NCBI GenBank assembly: GCA_900321275.1
Contig: ONVI01000016.1
Span: 1 to 64,000, forward strand
Length of the DNA stretch: 64,000 nt
Direction of reading: 5' to 3'
Origin: an uncultured Eubacteriales bacterium
GTDB taxonomy: Bacteria; Bacillota; Clostridia; Oscillospirales; Oscillospiraceae
Every line of letters begins with the position of its first letter. Position 1 is the first letter of the stretch. The position numbers were made by a program, and so were the translations under genes. The notes under the pieces are model-generated. The model was given only the letters and a program-made list of their open reading frames with translations, made no database searches and was not told where the DNA came from. Positions 1 to 7,406 of the stretch are shown here, one piece after another.

Positions 1-102
1 GTGCTGAAGCTGAAGGTCGTCAACCTCAAGACCGACCCGCAGCTCATGGGCGCGCTGGGCGCCGCGGAGTATGCCCGTCAGAAGGGCATGGCCAAGAAGT
101 AA
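1..102 (+). CDS. C-terminal end of an activase-like ATPase (BcrAD/BadFG type), partial
   Basis: Only the last 33 residues are in the window, open at the left edge and ending in TAA. The tail reads DPQLMGALGAAEYARQKG. A DPQ.(M/V)GA(L/I)GAA segment close to the C-terminus is typical of ASKHA-fold activators of 2-hydroxyacyl-CoA dehydratases, which hold a 4Fe-4S cluster between two subunits and pass electrons to the dehydratase using ATP. The start, the ATP-binding motifs and the cluster cysteines lie outside, so the call rests on one short motif. The downstream genes follow on the same strand within 40 bases and may share the transcript. Confidence 0.5.
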   Translation: MLKLKVVNLKTDPQLMGALGAAEYARQKGMAKK

Positions 103-138
103 ACCATCCCGGAAGAAATAAAAAAGGAGAATAAAACA

Positions 139-327
139 ATGTTCGGTATTTTTGAGAAAATTTACGAGTATATCATGGGCCAGTACTATATGTACAAAAT
201 CCGCGAAGGACTCAAAAAGGCCCTGCCCTTCCTCATCGGCGCTGTCGTCATTTTCTGCGCGTTCAAAGTCGTAAAGTGCTTCCAAAATTCCTGCGAATGC
301 GAAGAAGCAAGCTCCCTGGCAGAATAA
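139..327 (+). CDS. small single-span membrane protein, paralogue of the next gene
   Basis: A 62-residue protein with an AAGGAG-type ribosome binding site just before the ATG. It opens with MFGIFEKIYEYIMGQ, has a basic stretch (KIREGLKKA), then one hydrophobic segment at about residues 29-46 (LPFLIGAVVIFCAF), and a short acidic tail with a CECEE cluster. The first 15 residues and the layout match the next gene (MFSIFETIYNLIAGR), so the two look like a tandem duplication. The family is not recognised. Position between the activase-like end and the CO-dehydrogenase-like gene suggests a membrane partner of that system, which is inference only. Confidence 0.6.
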   Translation: MFGIFEKIYEYIMGQYYMYKIREGLKKALPFLIGAVVIFCAFKVVKCFQNSCECEEASSLAE

Positions 328-348
328 GAAAGGAGCATAAAAGATACT

Positions 349-567
349 ATGTTCAGCATCTTTGAAACGATATACAACCTCATCGCGGGCAGACTCTTCC
401 TGAATAAAATCGGTGAGTTTATCAAAAAGACCGTGCTCGTCCTCGCGGGCGTAATCGCGGTGCTGTTCGTGGTCTATTTCTGGAACCTCGACCAGAAGCT
501 GCTCGGCTGGGCATACAAGCAGGTCAATCTCATTTTCGACAGGAAGAAAGTCGATCAGGTATTTTAA
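349..567 (+). CDS. small single-span membrane protein, paralogue of the previous gene
   Basis: A 72-residue protein preceded by AAAGGAGCA. It has the same start pattern as its upstream neighbour (MFSIFETIYNLIAG), a basic linker (NKIGEFIKK), one strongly hydrophobic helix at about residues 28-45 (VLVLAGVIAVLFVVYFW), and a longer positively charged tail than its paralogue. It ends 3 bases before the next ATG, so translation of the two is probably coupled. No catalytic motif is visible and no function is assigned. Confidence 0.6.
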   Translation: MFSIFETIYNLIAGRLFLNKIGEFIKKTVLVLAGVIAVLFVVYFWNLDQKLLGWAYKQVNLIFDRKKVDQVF

Positions 568-570
568 TCT

Positions 571-1302
571 ATGGAGCTTTATAATTCCCTGATACAGGAA
601 ACCAAAGCGCTGACGGACAAGCTTCTGGCGCAGGTCTGGGCTTATGACGAGAAGGCCGCCTGGCCCGAAAACAGCTCCAGCGAGCTGGTGCTCCAGAAGG
701 ACGCGGCTTACGAGCTCGGCGCTTCCGGCAAGGGTTCGGCAAACTATGTGCTGTTCACCTCCAATGCGGAGCTGGGCGGCAGGGATCAGGTGATCCTCTG
801 CGGCAAGGATCTCAGGGAGATCAAGGGTGACTGCGACTTTGCCCGCATCGTCATCCTGCACATCGGCGTTTTGGACGATGAGGACGAGGCAGTGTACCGC
901 ACGCTCAAGGATATCGAGTTTGCCAAGTACCACGTCTATCCCCAGGGCTATATGGTGCGAATCTCGCCGGAGAGCTACCGTGAGCAGGTGCGCGTCAGTA
1001 AAGACGCGATCCGCCGGGGCATCAGCTTCAAGGCCCTCGGCATGGATTATATCCGGGCCTACAAGAAGGACCCGAACGTCATCAGCGCCACCGTGATCTT
1101 CCTCACCGATCCCGCGGCTGACTACGCTGCTCTCCGGGCGCTGGCGAAGAAGTCTGCCGACGTGACCGGCACGCTCACCCACATCTTTGAGGGCCTGCCC
1201 ACGGATTGCTCCGCGTGCGCGCTCAAGGATATCTGCGACGAGGTCGAAGGCATGAAGGAGCTCCACTTCGGCGTCGGCGCGAAGGGCGCGGAGCATAAAT
1301 AA
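571..1302 (+). CDS. carbon monoxide dehydrogenase/acetyl-CoA synthase-like accessory protein
   Basis: A 243-residue soluble protein. It resembles, from memory, a group of Clostridia proteins of about 240 residues annotated as carbon monoxide dehydrogenase or AcsB-related. Shared landmarks are W(P)xNxxxELVLxKDxAYELG near residues 31-50, a central YMVRISPESYREQVRVSKDA segment, and a C-terminal CxxCxxxxxCDEVEGMKELHFG motif at about residues 215-236. The three cysteines (Cx2Cx5C) could bind an Fe-S cluster. It is much shorter than true AcsB and lacks its A-cluster domain, so it is unlikely to be the catalytic subunit. It ends the unit and is followed at once by a strong terminator. Confidence 0.5.
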   Translation: MELYNSLIQETKALTDKLLAQVWAYDEKAAWPENSSSELVLQKDAAYELGASGKGSANYVLFTSNAELGGRDQVILCGKDLREIKGDCDFARIVILHIGVLDDEDEAVYRTLKDIEFAKYHVYPQGYMVRISPESYREQVRVSKDAIRRGISFKALGMDYIRAYKKDPNVISATVIFLTDPAADYAALRALAKKSADVTGTLTHIFEGLPTDCSACALKDICDEVEGMKELHFGVGAKGAEHK

Positions 1303-1317
1303 ATTACCAAATAACGC

Positions 1318-1349
1318 AAAAACAGGACAGCGATCGCTGTCCTGTTTTT
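1318..1349 (+). terminator. Rho-independent terminator after the CO-dehydrogenase-like gene
   Basis: A perfect 32-base palindrome with AACAGGACAGCGA as its left arm ends in a T run, 15 bases after the stop codon at 1302. Confidence 0.85.
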
Positions 1350-1381
1350 GCGCAGCCGGGCGCACCCCTCTGTGCGGTGCC

Positions 1382-1412
1382 TTTTCCATAAAACACAGTG
1401 TTTTATGGAAAA
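1382..1412. terminator. hairpin terminator between convergent genes
   Basis: A perfect 15-base inverted repeat (TTTTCCATAAAACAC and its complement) around one central base. T runs on both sides let it serve either strand. It lies just after the 3' end of the minus-strand CDF transporter at 1419. Its arms resemble the first hairpin of the structure at 10415. Confidence 0.7.
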
Positions 1413-1418
1413 ACAGTA

Positions 1419-2525
1419 TTAGTCCGTATAATTTGTGTCGCAGTTGATCGTGATCGTATAGCCCGGATAGAGCGGATCAAGCTCTGCGCGGAGGGCTTCG
1501 CAGAGGCCCTGCTTGTCGTGTACGGTGAAATCCGTCACCGCATCGAAGCTCAGAAGCTTCTGCTCGTCATCAAAATAGACGCCGTGGGTGCCGAGGACGC
1601 CGGGGTGCTTTTTCGCGGCGGCGTTGATCTTCTCATAATCCGACTGCCGCGCAGAATCGACGGCGTAGAAGCCGACGGTCAGGAAAATGTGGAACTTCTC
1701 CAGCACGGCATTCTGGATCGCCTTCGTGAGGCGGTGCAGGCTGCGTCCGTCCATGTCGGCGGAGACCTCCGCGTGAATCGAGCCGATGGCGGAATCCGGG
1801 CCGTAGTTGTGCAGGATCAGGTCGTAGGAGCCCAGCACGCCGGGGATGGCGTTCACGGTCTCCTTGATCTCGCGGCTGATTTCGCTGTCGGGGCGCTTGC
1901 CCATGATGTCGCTCACGGAATCGAGCAGCATTTCAAGGCCCGCCTTGAGAATAAAAACCGAAATCACCGCGCCGATCCAGCCATCCAGATTGAGCCCGAA
2001 GAGCATGTTGATGAGCGCGCCGACCAGCGTCGAGGCGGAGATGACGGCGTCAAAGCTCGCGTCCGCGCCGGAGGCAATGAGCGCCTCGGAATTGTATTTC
2101 ATGCCCTGAGCCTTGACAAAGCGCCCCAGGAGGAGCTTGACCACGACGGCCACCGCGACGATCACCAGCGTGATGACGCTGTAGTCCGGCGTTTCGGGAT
2201 GAATGATTTTTTTGACCGACTCTACCAGCGAGGTTGCGCCCGCGGCGAGGACGATGGACGCGATGAGCACGGCGCTGAAATACTCGATGCGCCCGTAGCC
2301 GAAGGGGTGCTTGTCGTCCGGGCTGCGCCTGGCCAGCTTCACGCCAAGGATTGTGATGACCGAGCTCAGAGCGTCGGTGAGGTTGTTGACCGCGTCGAGG
2401 ACGATGGCGATGGAGCTTGAGAGCAGGCCCACCGCCGCTTTGAAGACCGCGAGCAGGAGATTGGCCCCGATGCCGATCAGGCTTGTGCGGGTGATTTGTT
2501 TCTCACGGATGTTTGCCGTATCCAT
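1419..2525 (-). CDS. cation diffusion facilitator (CDF) family metal transporter
   Basis: A 368-residue inner-membrane protein expected to export divalent metals such as Zn, Mn, Fe or Co in exchange for protons. The N-terminal half holds about six hydrophobic segments. The first metal-site helix carries DAVNNLTDALSS (about residues 43-54), in the place of the family HxxxD/DxxxD signature. It is followed by the diagnostic RRSPDDKHPFGYGRIEYFS stretch (about residues 67-85). A second site appears as SGADASFDAVIS. The rest is a cytoplasmic regulatory domain. The start has GGAGGC 8 bases upstream. It is divergent from trkA with back-to-back promoters. The metal cannot be told from sequence alone. 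Confidence 0.9.
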   Translation of the reverse strand: MDTANIREKQITRTSLIGIGANLLLAVFKAAVGLLSSSIAIVLDAVNNLTDALSSVITILGVKLARRSPDDKHPFGYGRIEYFSAVLIASIVLAAGATSLVESVKKIIHPETPDYSVITLVIVAVAVVVKLLLGRFVKAQGMKYNSEALIASGADASFDAVISASTLVGALINMLFGLNLDGWIGAVISVFILKAGLEMLLDSVSDIMGKRPDSEISREIKETVNAIPGVLGSYDLILHNYGPDSAIGSIHAEVSADMDGRSLHRLTKAIQNAVLEKFHIFLTVGFYAVDSARQSDYEKINAAAKKHPGVLGTHGVYFDDEQKLLSFDAVTDFTVHDKQGLCEALRAELDPLYPGYTITINCDTNYTD

Positions 2526-2555
2526 AAACTGCCTCCTGTGAATTGCTTTTTCGGC

Positions 2556-2615
2556 AGTATAGCACAGGATGAGCCCATCGGCAAGCTTGCAGGACGGCGA
2601 GAACTGTGGTATAAT
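2556..2615. promoter_or_regulatory. divergent promoter pair for the CDF transporter and trkA
   Basis: Minus strand: -35 TTGCCG (2584-2579) and -10 TATACT (2561-2556), 17-base spacer, towards the CDF gene. Plus strand: -35 TTGCAG (2587-2592) and -10 TATAAT (2610-2615), 17-base spacer, towards trkA. The two -35 boxes are only 2 bases apart, so the polymerase sites probably compete. Confidence 0.75.
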
Positions 2616-2654
2616 TCAAAAAAACTGCCGCAGACAGCGGAGCGGGAGGCTGCT

Positions 2655-4010
2655 ATGAAAATTGTGATCGCGGGCGCGGGGAAGGTGGGCTTCACCGTTG
2701 CCCAGAGACTGTGCCGTGAGGGGCATGACATCACCCTCATCGACACGCGGCGCGAGCTTCTGGAAAGTGCGTCCAACGCCATGGACGTCATGGGCGTCTG
2801 CGGAAGCTGCGCCGCGCCGAGTATCCTGCGCGAGGCGGAGATCAACGAGGCGGATGTTTTCATCGCCGCCACAGGAAACGACGAGGCCAATCTTGTATCC
2901 AGTCAGTTTGCGCGCAAAATGGGCGCAAAGCATACGGTCGTGCGGCTCAGGGAACAGGATTACATGGACGATCTGGAAGCGCTTCAACGCTATATGGGGC
3001 TGAGCCTGATCATCAACCCCGACTTCGTGACGGCGCAGGAGATTTCCCGCGCGCTCCAGTTTCCGACCGCCACGCAGATTGACTCTTTTCCCGACTGCGA
3101 GCTGGAGATCGTGACCTTCCGAATCCCGAAGAGCAGCACGCTGGACGGCGTTACGCTGTTCGACCTGCCGAAGCACCAGAAGCAGAAGGTACTGATCTGC
3201 GCTGTCGAGCGGGACGGCAACGTCCGCATCCCAGACGGCAGCTTCGTCCTGCAGGCGGGGGACAGCATCTCCGTGACCGCGCCGCCCAAGGTTCTGCGCA
3301 GCTTCTATAAAGAGGCCGAGAGCAATCAGAAGGCGGTTAAGAGCGTGCTGATCCTCGGCGGCAGCCGCATCGCCGTTTATCTCACACAGATGCTGGACAG
3401 CACGGGCGTCAAGGTGACCATCATCGAAAACGACCGGGAGCGCGGCAATCAGCTGGCGGAGCTTCTGCAGTACGCGGATGTGGACTGCGGTGACGGAACG
3501 GATACGATGGTTCTGGCGCGCAACAGTCTCCAAAACGCGGATGGCTTTGTGGCGCTGACAAACTACGACGAGGACAATATCATCCTCAGTATCTACGCCA
3601 AAAAGCACGGAATCGAGAAGGTTGTCTCCAAAGTCAATAACGAGAAATTTACCGATTTGCTGCACGATCTGTTCCCGGATACGACGCTCTCGCCCAAAAA
3701 CCTGGTGGCGGATCGCATCGCGGGCTACGTCATGGGCATTGCCCACGCGAACGACAGATCCACCATTGAGGCGCTCTACAATCTGGGCAAGGATGTGGTG
3801 GCGGCGGAGTTCGTCGTCGGGGCCAAATCTGCCTGCATCGGGAAAACGCTTGCGGAGCTGCGTTTGAAGCCGGGCGTCCTGCTGGCCGCGGTGGTGCGCG
3901 ACGGAAAGAGCTTTCTGCCCGACGGCAGTACGGCGCTCGCACCGGGCGACAGAGCTGTAGTCGTGACGGCGGGACGGCAGATCTTCAGCCTGGACGAAAT
4001 TCTGGCCTGA
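2655..4010 (+). CDS. trkA: Trk potassium uptake regulatory subunit TrkA
   Basis: A 451-residue cytoplasmic NAD(H)/nucleotide-binding regulator that forms a ring under the TrkH channel and gates potassium uptake. It has the usual duplicated layout: a Rossmann RCK-N domain starting MKIVIAGAGKVGFTVAQRL (GxGxxG at residues 7-12), an RCK-C domain, and then a second RCK-N (VLILGGSRIAVYLTQML, about residue 230) plus RCK-C. Acidic residues at the ends of the second beta strands (LIDTR, IIENDRE) fit NAD binding. The ATG at 2655 is chosen because GGGAGG lies 8 bases upstream and the protein then begins exactly at the Rossmann fold; in-frame codons further upstream lie in the promoter. trkH follows after 11 bases. 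Confidence 0.96.
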   Translation: MKIVIAGAGKVGFTVAQRLCREGHDITLIDTRRELLESASNAMDVMGVCGSCAAPSILREAEINEADVFIAATGNDEANLVSSQFARKMGAKHTVVRLREQDYMDDLEALQRYMGLSLIINPDFVTAQEISRALQFPTATQIDSFPDCELEIVTFRIPKSSTLDGVTLFDLPKHQKQKVLICAVERDGNVRIPDGSFVLQAGDSISVTAPPKVLRSFYKEAESNQKAVKSVLILGGSRIAVYLTQMLDSTGVKVTIIENDRERGNQLAELLQYADVDCGDGTDTMVLARNSLQNADGFVALTNYDEDNIILSIYAKKHGIEKVVSKVNNEKFTDLLHDLFPDTTLSPKNLVADRIAGYVMGIAHANDRSTIEALYNLGKDVVAAEFVVGAKSACIGKTLAELRLKPGVLLAAVVRDGKSFLPDGSTALAPGDRAVVVTAGRQIFSLDEILA

Positions 4011-4021
4011 GGTATGTGCTT

Positions 4022-5461
4022 ATGAATTACCGTGTAGTCTCGAATATTCTGGGGAAGGTACTGGTGACGGAGGCAATTTTGCTGCTGCTTCCGATGACTG
4101 CCGCGATTTGTTACCGCGAATCCGCGCTGCCCTTCCTTTGGACGATGTTGCCGCTGCTGCTCATCGGCGGAGCGCTCAGTACCGTAAAGCCGAAAAACAG
4201 CGACCTCTTTGCCCGCGAGGGCTTTGTGATCGTCGGCCTGAGCTGGGTGCTCATGTCCGCCTTCGGGGCGCTGCCCTTTGTCCTGTCCGGCGATATTCCC
4301 CATTACATAGACGCGCTTTTTGAGACCGTCTCCGGCTTTACCACCACCGGGTCGAGCATCCTGGAGAACGTGGAGAACATGAGCCGCGGCGGGAACTTCT
4401 GGCGGCTTTTCACCCACTGGGTGGGCGGCATGGGTGTTCTGGTCTTCATCGCGGCCATCCTGCCCGTTTCCGGCGACCACTATATCCACGTTATGCGGGC
4501 CGAGGTGCCGGGGCCGACGGTGTCAAAGCTTGTGCCCAAGGCGCGCAAGACCGCCCGCATCCTCTATATGATCTACGCGGGGCTGACGTTTATCGAGATG
4601 GTTTTTCTGCTCTTCGGCGGAATGGATTTTTACGACGCCATTCTCCACGCCTTCGCCACGGCGGGCACGGGCGGTTTTTCCACCAAAGCGGCCAGCATTG
4701 CCGGCTTCAACAGCGTGTATATCGAGATGGTCGTGGCGACCTTCATGATGCTTTTCGGCGTCAACTTCAACCTCTTCTACTTTATCCTGCTGGGGCAGGG
4801 TCTCGCCATTTTCAAGAGCGAGGAGCTGCGCATTTATCTGATCACTATCGCCTCGTCCGTCCTTGCGATTGCGCTGAACATCATGCGGAGCGTTGGCGGC
4901 TTTGGCCAGGGACTGCGCTACGCCTATTTCCAGGTCGCCACTGTCATGAGTACCACGGGCTTTGCCACCGCCGACTTTGACAAATGGCCGGAGTTCTCGC
5001 GCTGGCTTCTGGTGCTGCTGATGTTCGGGGGCGCCTGCGCCGGTTCTACGGCGGGCGGTCTCAAGCTCTCGCGCGTCATTATCCTTTTCAAGTCCTACCT
5101 CTATGAGCTCAAACAGCTCATCCTGCCTACCCGCGTCAAGCGGATCTGGTTTGAGGGCAAGGCCGTCAGCGACCAGACCGTGCGCAGCGTGCTGGTCTAC
5201 TTCTTTACCTATCTGGCGATCATCGGGATCGGCACGCTGCTGATCGCGCTGGACGAACACGATCTGGTGACAAATCTGACCGCCTCCGTCGCCTGCATGT
5301 CCAACATCGGCCCCGGTCTGAACCTGGTCGGCCCGACGGGGAATTTCGCCTTCTTCTCGGTATTCAGCAAGCTGGTGCTGATTTTGGAAATGCTCCTCGG
5401 CAGACTGGAAATCTTCCCGGTGCTCTTCCTCTTCGCGCCGAGTGTCTGGAAAAAAAGATAA
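4022..5461 (+). CDS. trkH: Trk potassium channel subunit TrkH
   Basis: A 479-residue polytopic membrane protein of the SKT superfamily, the pore partner of TrkA. The four pore loops are visible with their selectivity glycines: TVSGFTTTGSS, FATAGTGGFST, VMSTTGFATA and CMSNIGPGLN. Their order and spacing match four M1-P-M2 repeats. The LMFGGACAGSTAGGLK segment before the last repeat is also typical of the family. ATG 4022 is preferred to GTG 4016 because GAGGT at 4009-4013 gives a good distance only for 4022. It overlaps nothing and ends 38 bases before a bidirectional terminator. Confidence 0.96.
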   Translation: MNYRVVSNILGKVLVTEAILLLLPMTAAICYRESALPFLWTMLPLLLIGGALSTVKPKNSDLFAREGFVIVGLSWVLMSAFGALPFVLSGDIPHYIDALFETVSGFTTTGSSILENVENMSRGGNFWRLFTHWVGGMGVLVFIAAILPVSGDHYIHVMRAEVPGPTVSKLVPKARKTARILYMIYAGLTFIEMVFLLFGGMDFYDAILHAFATAGTGGFSTKAASIAGFNSVYIEMVVATFMMLFGVNFNLFYFILLGQGLAIFKSEELRIYLITIASSVLAIALNIMRSVGGFGQGLRYAYFQVATVMSTTGFATADFDKWPEFSRWLLVLLMFGGACAGSTAGGLKLSRVIILFKSYLYELKQLILPTRVKRIWFEGKAVSDQTVRSVLVYFFTYLAIIGIGTLLIALDEHDLVTNLTASVACMSNIGPGLNLVGPTGNFAFFSVFSKLVLILEMLLGRLEIFPVLFLFAPSVWKKR

Positions 5462-5462
5462 G

Positions 5463-5489
5463 GAAGCGCGGTTTATTCAGCGTTTCCCA
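5463..5489. repeat. end fragment of a palindromic element
   Basis: The TTTATTCAGCGTTTCCC stretch here matches the right end of the palindromic element at 33596-33762 almost exactly. No second arm is present nearby, so this is probably a remnant. Confidence 0.4.
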
Positions 5490-5498
5490 AAAAAGACT

Positions 5499-5528
5499 AA
5501 AGCCCCTGACCGGCCGGTCAGGGGCTTT
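5499..5528. terminator. bidirectional terminator between trkH and abrB
   Basis: A perfect 30-base palindrome (AAAGCCCCTGACCGG plus its complement) with flanking A and T runs. It serves the convergent trkH (plus) and abrB-like (minus) genes. Confidence 0.85.
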
Positions 5529-5534
5529 CGCGTT

Positions 5535-5780
5535 TCAATAAAGCTCTTTGAGCTTCGCAATGCAATCAGGACAAACATTCTTTCCGCGATAGTTGACAAT
5601 CTTTTTTGTACTCTCGCAGAACACGCAAGCCGCCTGATATTTGCGAAGAATAATGCTGTCGCCGTCAACATATATCTCAAGAGAATCCTTCTCCCCAATG
5701 TTGAGTGTGCGACGCATTTCAATCGGCAATACGATACGCCCAAGCTCGTCTACTCTTCGTACGATACCAGTGGACTTCAC
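5535..5780 (-). CDS. abrB: AbrB/SpoVT-family transition-state regulator with C-terminal CxxC pairs
   Basis: An 81-residue DNA-binding protein. Residues 1-47 form the AbrB swapped-hairpin domain: MKSTGIVRRVDELGRIVLPIEMRR, then LNIGEKDSLEIYVDGDSIILRKY, which closely follows Bacillus AbrB. The C-terminal part has two CxxC pairs (CVFC and CPDC, 17 residues between pairs), as in clostridial AbrB proteins, and probably binds zinc. Such regulators control stationary-phase and sporulation genes. The upstream AT-rich region (5781-5960) would carry its promoter and lies between it and spmA. The exact targets are unknown. Confidence 0.9.
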   Translation of the reverse strand: MKSTGIVRRVDELGRIVLPIEMRRTLNIGEKDSLEIYVDGDSIILRKYQAACVFCESTKKIVNYRGKNVCPDCIAKLKELY

Positions 5781-5995
5781 GTAAGCATCCCCTCTCTGCT
5801 TTCTGGTAAAGCTACTGAACGAATTAGACCTAAATACTTACAAAGAATGGTAAAAAATTACAAATCCGTAAATATTTATAGCACTTTATATCATTTCTTC
5901 GGGAAAAAATCAACCACTTACCGAGAACTTTGTAGAATGTTCATAAAAAGTTCTTGAATTCGGGTATTAAGCGGGTCAAATCGGGAGGATTTTTT

Positions 5996-6556
5996 GTGTC
6001 TTTTGCCATATTTTCCATTTATTTGCTGTCGCTTGCTTCCGCGTTTCTCCTGGGAAATACGGCAGCTGCGGGGGCAGCGGTGCTGGAAGGCGCGGCGGAC
6101 GCGCTGCGCTTTGCCATGGAGCTTGCGGGGGCGCTGTGTCTGTGGTCGGCGGTGACGGAGCTGCTGGAGAGCGGCGGCGCGGCGGACGCGCTGGCGCGTT
6201 TTCTGCGTGTGCCGCTGCGGGCGCTGTTCCCGCGGGGATTTTGCGATCAGGATACCCGGGCAGCGCTGACGGAAAACCTGAGCGCGAATCTGCTGGGACT
6301 CGGCAATGCTGCCACGCCCGCCGGAATCCGGGCGGCCAAGGGGCTCTCCCGCCTCGCTGCGGAGAAGGAGCTTCATCTGCTGGTGGTGGTCAACACCGCG
6401 TCTATACAGCTCCTGCCGACGACGGCGGCCTCTGTGCGGGCCTCTCTCGGCAGCGCCGCGCCCTTTGACATTACCGGCGCTGTGTGGGTGAGCAGCGCGC
6501 TGTCGCTGCTGGCGGGGATTGCGGCGATCAGGCTTCTGGACGGCGGCAAAGCGTGA
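5996..6556 (+). CDS. spmA: spore maturation protein SpmA
   Basis: A 186-residue membrane protein of the nucleoside-recognition (Gate) family, which works with SpmB in dehydration of the spore core. Family landmarks are ELAGALCLWSAVTELLE, ENLSANLLGLGNAATPAGI (the conserved N..GLGNAATP segment, about residues 87-105) and VVVNTASIQLLPTT (about 123-136). GTG 5996 is chosen because GGGAGGA ends 6 bases upstream; an in-frame TTG at 5954 has no ribosome binding site. It overlaps spmB by 4 bases. Confidence 0.93.
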   Translation: MSFAIFSIYLLSLASAFLLGNTAAAGAAVLEGAADALRFAMELAGALCLWSAVTELLESGGAADALARFLRVPLRALFPRGFCDQDTRAALTENLSANLLGLGNAATPAGIRAAKGLSRLAAEKELHLLVVVNTASIQLLPTTAASVRASLGSAAPFDITGAVWVSSALSLLAGIAAIRLLDGGKA

Positions 6557-7074
6557 GAACGATCGGGGAACTGCTTGTGCCGCTGCTGGTTCTGGCGGCG
6601 GCGCTCTGCGCGGCTGCACGCGGCGCCGATGTGTATGAGGTGATGGCGGCGGGGGCGAAGAAGGGCCTGCTCACACTTTGGGGGATGCTGCCTTCGCTGC
6701 TGGTGATTTTCCCCGCGATCCGTCTGATGCGGGCCTCCGGCCTGCCGGAGCTGCTGAGCGGGCTGCTGCGGCCGGTGTTTACGCTGCTGGGCGTACCGGA
6801 AGAGACGGGGCTTTTGATGCTGCTGCGGCCGCTGTCGGGCAGCGCGGCACTTGCCGCGGCGGCGGAGCTCATGCGGATTCATGGCCCGGATTCCCTGATC
6901 GGGCGCACGGCGGCGGTGATGCTCGGCTCCAGCGAGACGAGCTTCTATGTCGTCGCGGTCTATTTTGCCGCGGCGAAGGTGCGAAACAGCAGGCGCGTTT
7001 TGCCCGCGGCCCTGTTCGCCGACCTGGTCTGCTTTCTGTCCTCTGCCTGGATCTGCCGTCTGCTGTGGGGTTAG
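6553..7074 (+). CDS. spmB: spore maturation protein SpmB
   Basis: A 173-residue membrane protein, partner of SpmA. It starts at the GTG of a GTGA overlap with the spmA stop. Conserved points are GAKKGLLTLWGMLPSLLVI, RPLSGSAALAAA and GSSETSFYVVAVYF (about residues 126-139), the SSETxFY motif being a signature of the family. About five hydrophobic segments are visible. In Bacillus the pair acts late in spore formation in the mother cell. A palindromic element begins 18 bases after its stop. Confidence 0.93.
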   Translation: MRTIGELLVPLLVLAAALCAAARGADVYEVMAAGAKKGLLTLWGMLPSLLVIFPAIRLMRASGLPELLSGLLRPVFTLLGVPEETGLLMLLRPLSGSAALAAAAELMRIHGPDSLIGRTAAVMLGSSETSFYVVAVYFAAAKVRNSRRVLPAALFADLVCFLSSAWICRLLWG

Positions 7075-7091
7075 GGACTATCCGCGTTTCC

Positions 7092-7258
7092 TTAAGGCAA
7101 CACCGCATAATACGTCTGCGGCATCTTCCGGAAAATTTATGCTCTGATTTCGTCACTTTTTCTTGAGGTACACAAAGTACATCTGCGAAAAAGCGCCATC
7201 ATCAGAACGCAAATTTTCTCGAAATCTGCTCTTGCCGCATTATGCGGTATCGCCTTAA
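7092..7258. repeat. 167-bp imperfect palindrome with ACAAA apical loop (element A)
   Basis: Ends are TTAAGGCAACACCGCATAAT and the complement of TTAAGGCGATACCGCATAAT (2 differences in 20). The whole element folds on itself as an imperfect hairpin. The exact centre is GGTAC-ACAAA-GTAC (core TACACAAAGTA at 7169-7179). It has no coding content. It belongs with three other elements in the window that share this centre. Confidence 0.7.
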
Positions 7259-7280
7259 ATTGACACGTCAATAATACCCA

Positions 7281-7309
7281 TTGAAAAAAAGCGCAAAACC
7301 CTTTATACT
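7281..7309 (+). promoter_or_regulatory. promoter of the diguanylate cyclase gene
   Basis: -35 TTGAAA (7281-7286) and -10 TATACT (7304-7309) with a 17-base spacer. The predicted mRNA start is about 90 bases before the ATG at 7407. Confidence 0.65.
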
Positions 7310-7406
7310 ACAATAGAGATAGAAGCGACAGACGGTATGGAAGTGCAGGGATACGGCGAAGACGAGGAAAGCCGGAGAAGTGATAAGGTCCGAAAGGGAT
7401 AAACCA

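Noticed and set aside
5442..5957. 171-codon plus-strand frame running across abrB
   Set aside because: It starts inside trkH, passes through the terminator and is antisense to the clear AbrB-type gene.
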